A stretch of 64,000 nt of DNA from Aptenodytes patagonicus. Taxonomy: Eukaryota; Chordata; Aves; Sphenisciformes; Spheniscidae. Shown here piece after piece: positions 1 to 12,900 of the stretch. Within the stretch, counting starts at the first letter, position 1, and each line of letters starts with the position of its first letter. The position numbers and the translations under genes were made by a program. Where the stretch lies: the NCBI RefSeq assembly GCF_965638725.1, contig NC_134975.1, forward strand, positions 2,492,179 to 2,556,178, read 5' to 3'. The notes under the pieces were generated by a model. It was given only the letters and a program-made list of their open reading frames with translations. It was not told the origin of the DNA and made no database searches.

Positions 1-927
1 TTTTTTCTGCAGAGGCTCGGTGTCGCCGTGTTAGCCTGCCGAACGCGCGGTGGAGGTTCTGGCAGCGTGTGTAATCTTGGTGCGTGGCCGCCGGTTCCGA
101 GCGGGGTCATTCCGTCCACGTTCAGCAGGGTTCGCGCCGCGTTGCCCTGTGTGTTTTGTCACGAACTGAACAGTAAATGCCGTTGGAGCGTGACGTGCTT
201 TTAAGAAAGGATACGTAGGAAGAACTTGCCCGGCTGGTGCCCTGGCAGCGCTGGGTGTGGGCTTGGCGGGGTGGCCTGTGGGAGCGAGCCTTAAAGCAGG
301 AGAGTTTGTTCTGAGGGGGGTGAGGAGATCCGACCTGGGAAAGCGCTTTGCGCTCGGAACGCCAGCGGGAACCTTTTCTTCCAACTGTCGGGCTCTTTGC
401 CGCCTGGCAAGCGCGCGCCCTGCGAGGACGGGTGGAGGATGTGGCAGCTTTCTCCCCGGTTTCGCAAAAAGCCTTTGGTGAGAAGTGAGGTGGGTCTTAC
501 CGGATCGATGCCGGGCGTTGAGCGTGAGCGCTGTGTAGTTTCGGTGTTCTTTGCTGGCGCTGCTTGCGGGCTCGAGAACATCTCACTCGAGTTATTTCCG
601 AAGCCTTGCGAAGCCCAGACTTTCTGGTAAGGGATCAGACTTTGGATAAAACAAGAGTCTGCGTCCCAACAGCTAGTGTTCAAGCCCTGCCAGACTGAGG
701 CTGTGCGCACCAAATATTACTTCTTGCCGCACACCTTGCCTGAGCGGGCCGAGTTCAACACGTAAGACGGAGATCTTTGGATGCCTGCAGGCTGAATTGC
801 AGGCGCGTGCCTTTTAAACCGGCGAGAACCCAAAAGACTTGACAGCGTCCCCGCTGTGGTGTTTCTCTCTTGCTCAGCTGGCCGGAGTATTCGTTATCTG
901 ACCTCCTCTCAACTCCTTGACTTGCAG
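1..927 (+). other. SARNP intron (5' end outside window)
   Basis: Intronic sequence upstream of the first visible SARNP exon. I searched for the SAP-domain exons (KLKLAELKQECL-type sequence) on the + strand and saw none. The sequence is moderately GC-rich with no recognisable repeat. Confidence 0.7.
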
Positions 928-995
928 GAGGAAGAGCAGAAGCCGGTAGAGCCGCCCGTCAAAGTAGAAGAGCCTCCCGTAAAATCGCCTGATGT
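928..995 (+). CDS. SARNP: SARNP exon A (acidic/proline linker)
   Basis: Acceptor TTGCAG ends at 927 and donor GTAACT starts at 996. The exon encodes EEEQKPVEPPVKVEEPPVK then SPD, plus two bases of a Val codon. It aligns with the human linker EEETKPIELPVKEEEPPEK. The alternative donor two bases earlier would break the frame into the next exon. Confidence 0.93.
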
Positions 996-3900
996 GTAAC
1001 TATCCTTTCTGAGTAGACCAAAGCAAACCCGTGGGGTGCGAGGGCCGGTGGCGATAAAGCTTCGTACGGCCCCGGTTTGGAGTTTGGGCTGAAGGGAGGT
1101 CCCGGCACACGTTGGAGCGGGATGGTGGCCCCTGCCTCATCCCCGTGCGACAACACGGTGGTCCGCCGGCCTGCGCGGCTGCTTTCCCCTCCGTGGCTCA
1201 AAGGAGGAGGCGAGCCCCGGGCTCGTGGCTGCCGGGCCCGAGGTGGGGTGTGGGCAGGAGGGGGCGTCCTGTGCCCGCCGAGCCGCGCCGGCCAGCGCCA
1301 GCTCCCAGGTCCCAGGCAGAATTGCTTCCTGTGAAAGTGCCATTAAACCATTACTACCTTTCAGGGCATAAAATGAGAAACCTGTCCAGGAATCTGGAAC
1401 AAAAGCAGTGCATTTTTCTAAATGGGAGAGCTTAATGAGGCTGGCTGTGACCCACTGTTTTATGGGAGTTGTTTGGAGGAGGAGGATGCTATTTCATTTA
1501 GCCTGGGAACTTCCGAACTTTGTCTCTTCCTCTTTTGTTTTCCCCCCTCGAGCCTGAGCTCTGTTTTCGGAGCATAAACTTTGTGGAGCACGCCCACTCC
1601 ATTATATTTTCGTTCGGTCTTTTTACAGGTCTCGCTGTTGTCAGCTGCACGTTGTTTAGGAAGTGTGTGCCTGAAACGCAGCCTGGGCTCGGGGTGCTGG
1701 TGCTGGCCTGGGGAAAGCTGCCTGTGGCTGTCCCATGAACTAGAACAGAACAATCCTTTGTATTTGAGGGCCATAAAGGAATAAAGCCCTTCGGGGCTTG
1801 CAGTCGAGGCTTTGGGCTTCTAACAAGAGCCGAATGTTACTGTTAAGAGCCTTAAGACGGGCAGGGGGTTATTCCTGGGTGCGCAGGGCTGCGGCCTCGT
1901 GCTGTCGTATCCACCCGGCATTTTGAGACGCATCTGCAGCGCCCCGCTAAAATTGCAGAACGTTTCTCTTGCCTTAAACGGAGTTAATTGTTCCTCCAAG
2001 CCCGCGTAGAGAATGGGTGAGAGCGTGGCTGGTTCTTGTGTCTTCTCCAGCTTGCTTCCCATCATTGCCAAAGGAATTCGGGAGTGCTCAAGGCACTGGT
2101 TAGGCTCACAGGAGAACTCACGGCTGCGTCTTCGCTGGGTCGTGTGTTTCCCGCCCCTAATACACCCTAGACTTCGGTTATAGGTTTCGCAGGCTTCATA
2201 CTTCACTTTAGCATCGATATCTGGCTCTAAACTTGCCCTCAGAAGGGGGGTTGTGGCTGCTCCTGTTCTAAAAACAGGCCCTCAGTTAAGATGGCGGTGG
2301 TGTTGCCAGAGACGGGTGGCTGGGAGGAGAACCCCGATACCTCTCCCGCTGGGGCATGCCTGTGAAACGAGCGGGAGCTGTTCTGACCGATTTCTCTCTT
2401 TCCCGACGCCTCTAGGATTACGGAAAAGAAGGTAGTGAAAATAACGTCAGAGATATCGCAGATGGAGGTAAGGTTCCTTCTGCTACTTTATCCTCCGAGG
2501 TGTCGGTTTCCTTATTCACTTCATTCAGAGTCTCTTTTGTGTGTGGCTGGGGCTGTGTCAGTGTTTCCATTGTAAACCTGCTTTATTTTTCCTTGATTTT
2601 ATATTAATGACCGGTCGCTGGCTGTGGAGTGACCTGGCAGGGTGGTGACCCCACGGCACGTTTCGTTTTGACGCTAGATCTCAAGGAATGCTTCTCTCAA
2701 TTGTCCGTTAATGCCTCTTCCCGTGCTGCTCGCTGCCCTTGCTTTCCGCCACCAACCACCATTGACCCTACCTCAATATTTCCAACTTAGCAGCGACAAG
2801 CTGAGTCGTTCCTGGGGTGTCATTCCGTGGCAGACAAAGATGGGCTTTGCCCCGTAGCGTCCCCTGCTCTGGATGATAAAGGCTGATAGACTTGAACCGC
2901 CTCTGTTATGACTCTGGTGTATAAATTGCGTTTCCTGCTGTTGCGAACACGAAAAGTTCCGCTGCGGAGTTCACCAGGCCGTGGCACATCCCTGTCCCTC
3001 GGGCCTTGCTGCAAGCCCCGTTGCTTCAGACACATAAAACTACAAAGCTTTGTTGAGGATACGCTTCAGGGAGTAATCAGCTGGGGAGGAACTGATACGA
3101 GCTAACAGATCATCTCATCTTTATCTTCTCTTTGTCACTTACATTTGCTGGGCTTATTTAAAACAAACACACTTAGAAGCTGCCGATTCCTCTGGGAAAA
3201 CTTTGCGAAACTTTGAGTTTCAGGAATCTGATTGTGGTTCTCTAATCCCGCCCCCCCCCCCCTTATTTTTGTGCTCATGTTCCATAAGAAAGAAATCGCT
3301 ATGAAAACATGATTCTTGTCTCCCTGCTGTTCGCCACTACTTTAGAGTTTTAATCTTCTGTTTGGGACACGATCATTTCCACAGCAACCGGGGTGGTGTC
3401 GCAAGCGGAGGATTATGACCTCAGTGAAGGAGTAATGAGGAGAAACATGGTACCTGATGTGAGCTGGAAGGTGTTGCTGAAGGAGCGATGTCCCCTGTGA
3501 TGCGGGGCTGCCCTTGGCCGGAGCTGGTTAAAGAGCTCATTAAGCGAACTTGCTGAAGTTACCCTCTTGCCCTTTGTTTTTCACCAAATTCTGCCGAACC
3601 TGTTTGCAGGAAATCCACTTTTTTTTTTTGATTGAGTGCGAACCGGGTCTCAGCAAAATTATGTCGTAGATGGTTTTTGAAGACAAAAGGGAATTATTTT
3701 CCCATACAATGCATAATTGAACGCTGGAGGCAGTTAATGTGGGCTGTTACAGATGCTAGAAATACGGATGAGTTCAAAAGCAAGGAGAGAAATTCCTAGG
3801 AAGGGCGACCATGAGGGATAAACGAATGCAAATGTGAGCGCAGCCTGAAATTCAGTCAGTCGTTTGCTGTGGATGACTCGAGCCTGGGAGGCAGACCACC

Positions 3901-6900
3901 CATCTGACTGCAGCAGTCACCTTCGGGGGGGATACTGGGGTAGCGGAGCCTTTGCTCCGATCCGGCATGGCTTTTCCGTAGCCGAGAGTCCTTTCAGAAG
4001 CTGCCTCTTCGGGTATTTCTCTTGGATATTCTTCAACGCGTCAGAAAGAATAAGGAAATATGCTTTGACCCGAGTGGTACGTTACGCTGTCTTTATTGTT
4101 CCTACTCAGTTGAGTAAAAGTTCCTCAGCACTGACACGGTTAGGAGCGGTGTTCCTAATCCATCTTTTCTAAACATTTATGTTTTGATGCACATGTTTGT
4201 TACGCTCCTCACTGTGCTTTTGGCTAAAGTCAATGTTTCCATTAAAATAATATCTGTTTCTCTAACCTTTAAAACACCAAACACATTTTTGGGCCCTTGT
4301 GTAATAATAAAATGTTAAATATTTCCCTTAAGCTTTTAAGGGGATTTAATACTCGTAGGTGCAAACCCTTGCACTTCCGATGTTTCCAAGCTTTTCCGTG
4401 CCCAGGGCAGCGTGCTCTAAGCCAGGCAAGCCTTGCCCGCAGCAAGGGCAGCAGGCCGAGTCCTTTCTACGTAGCTGAATTTCGTCTTGAATTGCGCTGC
4501 TAATGGCAAACTCTGCTCGCGAGGCTGAGCCAACCGCATGAATAGTGTCGGCCTCTTGTGAAAGGGCTTGTGCCAAATAAGTAAGTCCCCTGAAAACAAA
4601 CACCCCCCCCATCCCCTTTTCTAGCATATTTGGCCTTTTGCTTAGGGGGGAAGAAAAGGAAATCTTGTTTGCCTCTCTTCTTGCAAATCAGCCGAAGCCG
4701 GTCGTGCCTACCGCTTGCTTCCTGCCTCCGGGAGGGAAGTCGGGGCCGCTCCCTTTGTAGTCCCTGCCAGGAGCACTGCTCCTTTCCCCCCGGCACAAGG
4801 GCTTCCCTGGGCGAGGTGTGCAGCGCTCCAGCCTGCGTGCTGGCACGCCAGCCTCCAGCGCAGTTGCAGCCTTGTCGCATCTTAACGTAGTCGCCTGTCT
4901 CTGTCAGCTCCCCGGTCCCCTTCTCTTCTGGCACGTCTACCTTTCCTAGGAACAGCCCCCAAGCAGCGGAGTGATGGCGTACCTTTTTTTATTAGGTTTT
5001 TTATTAGGCCTGTGTTTATCGGAACCCTGAGAGTGCCTTTTGGTCAAGCGCACGTCCTGGGGGCCGTGGGGTGGCTTCTCGGAGGGCACAAGCCAACGGA
5101 AGGTGCCTGCAGCATCTCTCTCTTTACCTGCGGGTGCAGGGGGGTGTTTTTCCCCTTTCCAGACCGCGCTGCTGGTCTAGGCGGGCACATTGGAGCGTTA
5201 GCCCACCGCGTGTTGAGTTTGCGTGCCTCTCTCCATCTGCAGAACCTCCTTTCTGTACCCTTCAAATCTTCGCTCTTCCTCAGTTGGTTCCTTTCTCTCC
5301 CTCCTCCAGCGAATGCAGAAGAGGGCTGAACGCTTCAACGTGCCCGTGAGCCTGGAGAGCAAGAAGGCAGCGCGGGCAGCTCGGTGAGTCTACGCTCGGA
5401 GCCTTCTCCCCTCTTCTTGCTTGGGAGAAGACCTCTCCGGACACGTCTGCCCGTGGCAGGTTGCGTTGGTGGGAGGTGAACGTGGCTCTGTGCTGTGCTC
5501 GGCTGGTGGGACAACAACGCTGGGGAGGAGGCTGAAAAATGAGGTGGGGGTTGCCCCCAGCCTCAGCAAATGACGGGCAGCTTTACTGGAGGGTTTGCAG
5601 CCACACAGCTGCAGGGAGGTGGTGCTCCTCGTGAGGCAGGAGACCCCCACGTCAAATTTGGGCTGTGTCTGATTGTGGAGTGCTTGATGCATGCTTTACT
5701 GGTTGCTTGGGCTAAAATACCCTTGAAATTTCTGGCGGTTCTCACAGTTATTCTGGGAAGACAGGGCAACGAAAGGGGAAAATGAACTGCTGGTGATCCG
5801 ACTAGCTTTCTGGACTTTGAGGTTGGTTTTATGAAGAAAGTGGGGAATCGCTGTGCGCAGCGTAAGTGCAGGAGTTGCTGCAGTAATTACATTAGCCAAT
5901 AATAGCGTGTTCCAGTTAATCTTGCCCCCAAACCAGTTTTACTCAAGTACACTCATGAAAAGTATTTGAAGGAAAAGTTCACACCTAAGACTCGACGTGA
6001 CCTTCTCTTTGCCAAAGTCTCTGACTAAGCTCCGTTTACCTTCGGCAGGTTTGGTTTGGCCACAGTTTCAACTAAAGGTGAGGAGGTGAAGCAGAACCAA
6101 TCCGTGGAGCGACCTTACTGCAAATATTTAATTATTCCTGGGGGGGGGGGGGGAATTGCCGGTGGGACTGCCTTTCTTTTCACTTCTGCCCCTCTTCCTG
6201 ACCACGCCCAGGAGCTCCGAGCGGGAATTGTAGAATCGGGAAGAAAAGGACACGTGTTGTTCCCTTGGTAGTTCAGACACTTTTCTCAGCGTCTCTTACT
6301 TCTAAGCACAACTGGAAGACGCTGGCCAGACTTTCCTGTGTGCCAAACATCCTTTGGCTTCATGAAATGCCAGGTTCAGTTGCCAAAGCTGTCCTTAGCG
6401 AGGTGGGACGGCAGCAGTTCTGTGGGTGGAGGAGCTGATTTGAAGCTGGGGAAAACGGGACAGCAGCAAGCTGGTCTGTGGTGGGACGGGTGCAGGGCTG
6501 CTTCGGGCAGCGCTGTGACTTTACTGCACCTCCTTTTAGACGAGGTGCTGCTCCTGATGTTTGTTCTCTAACTGGGTTTTCTTTTTCTTGCCTCCTCATT
6601 TCAGGCCTCTCTGCAGACAGCAAACCCACGGTAAGAAACGCTTCTTGTTCTTGAGTTACTGCTGGCCAGGCCCCTAACACGTGTTGTAGTTTGTAGGAAG
6701 AGGTTCCTGTCTGCAGGGATAAACTACCAAAATGGTCCAGGAACAACATACGTGGCGTGGGGGTTAATGACGTAGCCTGCACTGAACTTGAGGGGTTCAC
6801 ATTCCCCGTGGTGCCTCTTACGACAGTTTTCTCAGATGGGCTGATTTTAGAATGAAACGCTGACAGGAACAAAGACGGATATTTGTTTGGTTGGGTGTTT

Positions 6901-9900
6901 TTTTTTTCCATATGCCTGATTTTCATTCTCTGCTTTTTTTGAATTGTTTGAATTACGCTTCAGGAATGGAAATGACGAATGACCTGTAGTAAATTACTCG
7001 GCTTTTAATGGCCGATGCTGCTTTGCCTGTCTGACTTCCAGGCCTAAGTAGGAGGCACCGAAGTGTGCAGGGCTGAGAGCTCTCTCACACTGGGCAGCTG
7101 GCTCAGTATTTGCATGCTCGACTGAGGATGAGCGGAACAGAGTTAAGCCAGGACAGGATCTGTCACCAGGCAAGGTTATAGGTTTCTCTGGTGCCAGGGG
7201 CGTGAAAGATCTTGCATGGACGTCTGCGGGGCAGCATAGCACCAGGGTTTCCTCTGCAGAACTACGTACTGTGGAAGGCTCTTCCCTGAAAGTCTGTGTT
7301 CGCTAGGGATAAGTGCCGTAATGGTGGCTGACGCCTCTCTGGGAAACCAGTCAGGCTGGGTGACGTGTTGGGAAGCTGCTTGGTCCGGGGACCTGATTAG
7401 ATGTGACACAGTGAGGGTGCAGCAATGGCTTCTTGGACCTGCGGCAGCCAGATAGCAGCGGTAACTTTTAGGAGTACTGGCAAGATTTGCCTACAAGGCT
7501 GTGTATTTTTCTGCTTGTGTCGACCAGACTGCTGCAGGAAAGGTACCAGGTACAGCTGGCTCGCAGTAACAGTCTGAAACAACCGCCCCTTCGGGAAGGG
7601 GAACAGCACCTGGGGTGTCTTGTCCTTTGGTTGGTTTGAGGAAGCAAAGGGGCAGACTGGCAGTTTCTGGCCGCTTCGTTTGGGACGCTGGTTCTGTCTT
7701 GCGGCCCTCGGTGCTGGCAGGAGCTGTTGCTGCTGGATGTCAGTGCAGCACGGAGCCCAGAGGAGTTTTCCCTGGGGCTGATCGCTGTGCACAAGTCTGT
7801 TCCGGGAGGCGGCCTTATCTCTATCCCTGCAACTTGAGTTTGGTGATTTAAAAAAAAAATATATAAATTGTTTCCTATGTCTTTATAGGTAAACATGGAT
7901 AAATTAAAGGAAAGGGCTCAAAGATTTGGGTTGAATGTCTCCTCGCTCTCCAAGAAGGTAAGGTGCCTTGGCCTCCAGGACACTCTTTGCACCTCCAGAT
8001 TAGCCCAGTGCTCCAGGTCGTAGCGTGCCGTGACCGTTCAAAGCCTTCGTGCTGCTTGAGGTTTTGCATCTTGTTATTAATGCAGCGGCCTGGGCCCCGG
8101 ACCCCGGGGGAGTCTTGTCAACGCCGTTTCCTTCATCTTTCCTTCTGTTTGTTTTTGTGTGTGTGTGACTCTTGATACGGTTTTGAGAGAGTTACGACTG
8201 ATGAATGGAGGTGTTGAATTTTAAGATTGTTCATCCACATTTTAAGAGGGGAAGAGACACCGTTTAGCGGGCTGTGTAATTGGTTTGTTTTCAGGCGTTT
8301 GACTCGCACTGTGTAAGTGCACGTTTCTGACTGGGGTAGGAGCCGAGTCTGTAAAGACCAAGGTAATGAGCTCTCTGAAGAGAAGGCGTCCAGAGCTCCC
8401 TGGTAGGAAATAACTCTTTGAAGTACAAATGAGATAAGCTTTGTAGGGGGATGGATTCGGTCTTAAAGCTATTTATTTTTTTCCAGGGGAGAAATATACA
8501 CAAGCTTCTGAGCGTAACCCCTCTTCTGGTCCTCATACCTAGCAACTGATTTAGCTCAGCCTTCACGTGCTGGAGCTGACTGCGGGGCAGGAGATGGAGC
8601 CGTGCTCCGTCTCCAGCTGGAAGGGTGGGCTTTGCTGAAGGGCGCTGAACGTGTTGGGGTGGGGGGGCCACGGGGCGTGCTTGGAGGTAGACGCGTGCTG
8701 GAGAATGGTGTGCTTACCGGCGCGATAATCCCTCGCCTAAACGTGTTCTGCAGCAAACGGGGGAGAAGATGAATTTAGCATGTTTGGGGAAAGCAGAAGA
8801 AAGGGTAAATACATACTCTGAGATGAATACAACATCCTGTGGGCTTCCCAAACAAAGATAGCCTTTTCCTTTTCTGGGTTGTAAGGAACCTTGTGCCGCG
8901 GCACTGTTCAGAAATAGCGGTGAGTGAAAAAGAATTGTCCAGCTATAACAGCTGGATAATGTTGGCATGGAGACCTCTCCTCTCGATGTGGAAAAGGGTA
9001 GGAGCCAGGGGAGGTTCATCTCCTCTCCATCCCTGTGAAATAAGCCCCTCTCCTCCTCGGGGGGATGGATTTGACCTTTTTTGCTGCCGGTTTCTCCACG
9101 TATGAGTGTTCTGCTTTATTCCACTGGCCCTGGGAATTCACTGATGTAGAAAATATCTGGCATTGGAGGTCGCTGTTCCCCCCCCCTTCCCTCTCCTGTC
9201 CCTTTGGGGGTGGGGGAAGGAGGCCAGTGCATTAAAGCTGGGATATGTGGAGCTCAGGGTGAGAGGCTGCTCAAACATCATTAACCCTGTCACTAGGAGC
9301 TCCCATTTTTCAGGAGGAATATATGCCTTGTCAATGTTTATGGCCGTGGCCTTCCCTGGGTAGGATTGTGTGGCAGCAGCTTAATAAAGCCGGGGCTCAT
9401 GGAAGGAGCGGGCTTCCTGGGTTGCGCTGTGGCCCCCGTACGTGGCAAAAACCCAAAACCACCGAAGTGCGAGGTCTGATCTCCCCGAGCCGTTCACCAG
9501 CAAATGCAGCCCGCTGTATACTAATGAACTGCTCCCCCCTGTACAGATGGAGACCTACCAGTGGGGAAAATGACTTGCCCAAGGTCAGGAGTCAGTGGCA
9601 GGGCTGGCTCTAGCCTCCAGATTGCCCGACGCTGGGCTTTGTGTCCCCGGCGAGCTCTGGCCACGCGCTCTGCGGAGCGGTGTCCAGCGGCAAGGGCTCG
9701 CCTCGCCGCGCCGTGTCCCTTTTTTGTTTGCTCCACCAGGATGCCGAGTTCATGGGCTTAGAAGTGGCTTCTCCCACTGAGCGGAACACACTCTTGCATT
9801 CCTGGGAGGAATATTATTGGTTACTTTAATTAGCTGGTAGTATTGTGCTTCCCACCTGGGTGTTCTTTATGGCTTTTCATTACGGAGGAGCCTGGCAGTT

Positions 9901-12900
9901 GCGAATGTTTACATGTGTCTTGGCAGGTTTTTATACCATGCGTCGCAGCAAAAACTTTACAATAAACCATTGTCTCCACGGAGCCACACTTCATTTCCTA
10001 TTCAAATTGATTTGGGGAGGGGTAGAGATGGGGGGGGGGAGAATCGTAGCTAAGGGGGATTTCAGACCCGCTGTGAGCGGGGAGCAAATGCAGAGCTGCG
10101 TTAGTGGCTGTGAACTCATCTGTAGCTTTGAACCCCCCTTCCCCCTCTGTTAGCCCTCTGGGGTAGAAATCTTTCAAGTTTAAAATCCTCTTCCTCTCTG
10201 CCTAAAGGGAAAGCGAGACCCCGGTCGCTGGGAGGAGAGCGGGCGAACAGAAAGGTTGGCTGTGCTGGAGCAGAAGAGGCAGGTGCTCATTTGTCTCAAG
10301 GCAGCACGGGGCCATCAAATTAATTTTTAAAATAAATCAAGCAAGCGTTTATCTCCCTGTAGCACTGACTCTCCCCTCCGAGGCCTCCTGTTAAAGCACA
10401 CGCTGGCTGACCTAAAGCTACCATCCCTTGACTCCTGTTAGTTGTACTTAACCCCCCACACTTGTAAATGTTCCCTCTCTATAGCAGCTGCTCCCTGTAA
10501 CACTCAAACTCTCCGCTCCCCAGGGGAGGATGTTTAGCTGCGTGCTTTATATGCAGGGTTCGATGCTGCAGAGGGAGCTGCCTGCGTCGTGGCTGTGATT
10601 CAGAAGCATTTCTCCAAGGGGGTGGTTTGCTCTTTATGTATAAAATAGCCTTGTAAGTCTCCTGCTGAGAAAGTGCTGGCACCAAATGGACAGCAAGAGC
10701 CCTTGGGATAACATAAAAGCTCTGTTTGCCACCTTTGTATTACATTATCAAATACCTTTCCCGATCCGAATAGATGACTAAAATACTTGGCTTTTATATC
10801 TCCTCTTTAACGTGGAGGTCTCAAACTGCCTTACGAACAATTAGCTGATTAACCCTCAGCCGTTCAGAGGTTGGGAGCAGAGAGGTGAAGTGACTGTGCT
10901 CCGAGGTCACTCCGAGTCAGGAGTCCCCACTCGGAGCCCTCTTCTCCCCAGCGCGTTTCCCTGAGCCGGGGGTGAAACAAAGGATTTCTCCTGCAAATCC
11001 GTACGCACGCCTAGGGTTCCTGTTCCTCATCACGGGGAACCTGTCCCATCGCCAACTCGGTGACTTCTCAGGGCAGGGGGAGGTTTCCGTGTCTGTCGAG
11101 AGGTGGAGTGACCTGTCTGCAGCGAGGCAGAGTGGGGAGCGCGACTCTCAAACCGTGTGTCACCTCGAATAACTTCATTTTTCTTTGCCTGGTTGCAAGT
11201 CTTCCATTTCGCAGCTGGAGCGTTGTAGCCATAAGACATGTTGAGAGCCCTGCAGGCGTCCCAGGTCGGATCCTGAGCAGCGGAGGCAGCGCAGGGTGCC
11301 AGAGCATCCCCTTGATCGAAAGGTACCGACTCTCCTGGCTAGGAAGAGTTAATGTTTTAATACGGTCATCAGTCATGATTCTAGATTAATGCTGGTTTAA
11401 TTCCGGTTAATGAGAATGTGTTTTACATGGGGCAGATAAGAGCTGCGCTCGCCTGAGATCAGCTGGCCGGAGCTGGCAGGCTGACTGCGTGACGTTCGTG
11501 TGGTGTTGGAGCAGGGCAGGGGTCAGTGGACCGGCAGAAAGTCTGTGTGTATACAAAACAGCTAAATGAGAGAGAGAAAACAATTGGCTTAATTGTTTGG
11601 CTTCCAGCAAGCTTATAATAACGTGCTGAGGAGGAATCCTTTTCCTGGATAATTTTTCTGCCTGCAGTCTTTCCAAACACCCCCTGCCAGTCCCGGATGA
11701 GAAGCTATTAACCACCAAGGAAGCAAAGGGTGGTGGTGGGGGAGACGTGCTGATGTTGGCAGAGGGAAGGAAAAAGGATTCGTGGACGAGGATTGTTTCT
11801 AGCTCGCACCAGGGACGGGAGTGTCGTGCGTGGTGGCATATGCCTGCGTTTTTGAGAAGCGCGATTGGCTTATGTGGCCAGTTTGTCGTCAAGAAATGCC
11901 TTTTGCTGTCACTTTGAAGAGATGGCTCCTGCGTTGTTTGAAAGGGCACATGCCCCTGAATATTACCTTTTTTTTTTTTTTGCCCCAAACTTCACTCTTT
12001 CTGGCTGTCATCAGCTTTATGTTTTTCTCTTGCTGTCCTCTCTGCTTTCTACCCCGTGTCTGCTGTGGCAGAGTGGAGGAGAGCCGTCTCCTCTGGGTTA
12101 TAACCCAGCCCCTTCTCTTTCTGCGTGCTTCGTCTTTCTCTCTCACCTTCTCTTTTACCTCCTGTAGTGCACTGTGATTAGAATATATATAAAAGATGGC
12201 CCAGGAAAGCGTCTTCACCACACTGTAAATACGTAGCGAGGTTGTATTTGTCCCGAGAAGTTGATGGCTTCGTCTGCGTGTTGTCCGCACACCCTTCCTC
12301 TTTGGGACCGCTGCGCGAGCTCTGCTTTTTGGATGGGTTTATGGAGCACTTGGCGCTTCTTAAATCAGCCACGTGAAAGAAGTTTTTCTCCCTTGGAGCA
12401 GCGTGACAGTGGCACGTGGAACGGGCAGGGTAGCGTGCCAGGTGTGGAGGAGCTGGTATGTCGTGATAGACCGCACGATGAACGAGAGCGCTTCTGTGGG
12501 CAGAGCCCCGGTGCCGCGCTCGGGACTTCTTCCCCCGTGCCCTGAAATTCCCATGACATTGTGCTTTTAAATCTTAATGGTTTTAGGCATTTAAAAAAGC
12601 TGCTTTAGGTAATTTTTAAAGGATTTTCCGTCTCCCTCTGAGTTGGACTAGTGGTAACTAAGGCAGCTGGATTTACAGAGGGGAGATTAAAAATAGTCCT
12701 GGCTTAAAGAGCAAGATGCAAGCAAAGCCCTCCAAAACACCTCTCATGTTTTTGCTTGTTACAGAAACTTTTCAGTAGTTCTGCAGAAAGTAGAAACTAG
12801 GTCAGATAGAAGAACGCAGCTAGAACTGCATGGGTGTGCGGAAACAAGGTCGGGAGATCCAGATACAAAATAATGCAGCTAGCAAGGAGTGTCGAAGCTG

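Larger units (their letters stand above)
5384..7888 (+). other. SARNP introns around the two micro-exons
   Basis: Introns 5384-6048, 6078-6604 and 6631-7888. Nothing is recognisable beyond homopolymers (G run near 6140, T run near 6900, A run near 7850). Confidence 0.75.

Noticed and set aside
10550-10575. tRNA B-box-like GGTTCGATG
   Set aside because: No A box or cloverleaf could be built around it.
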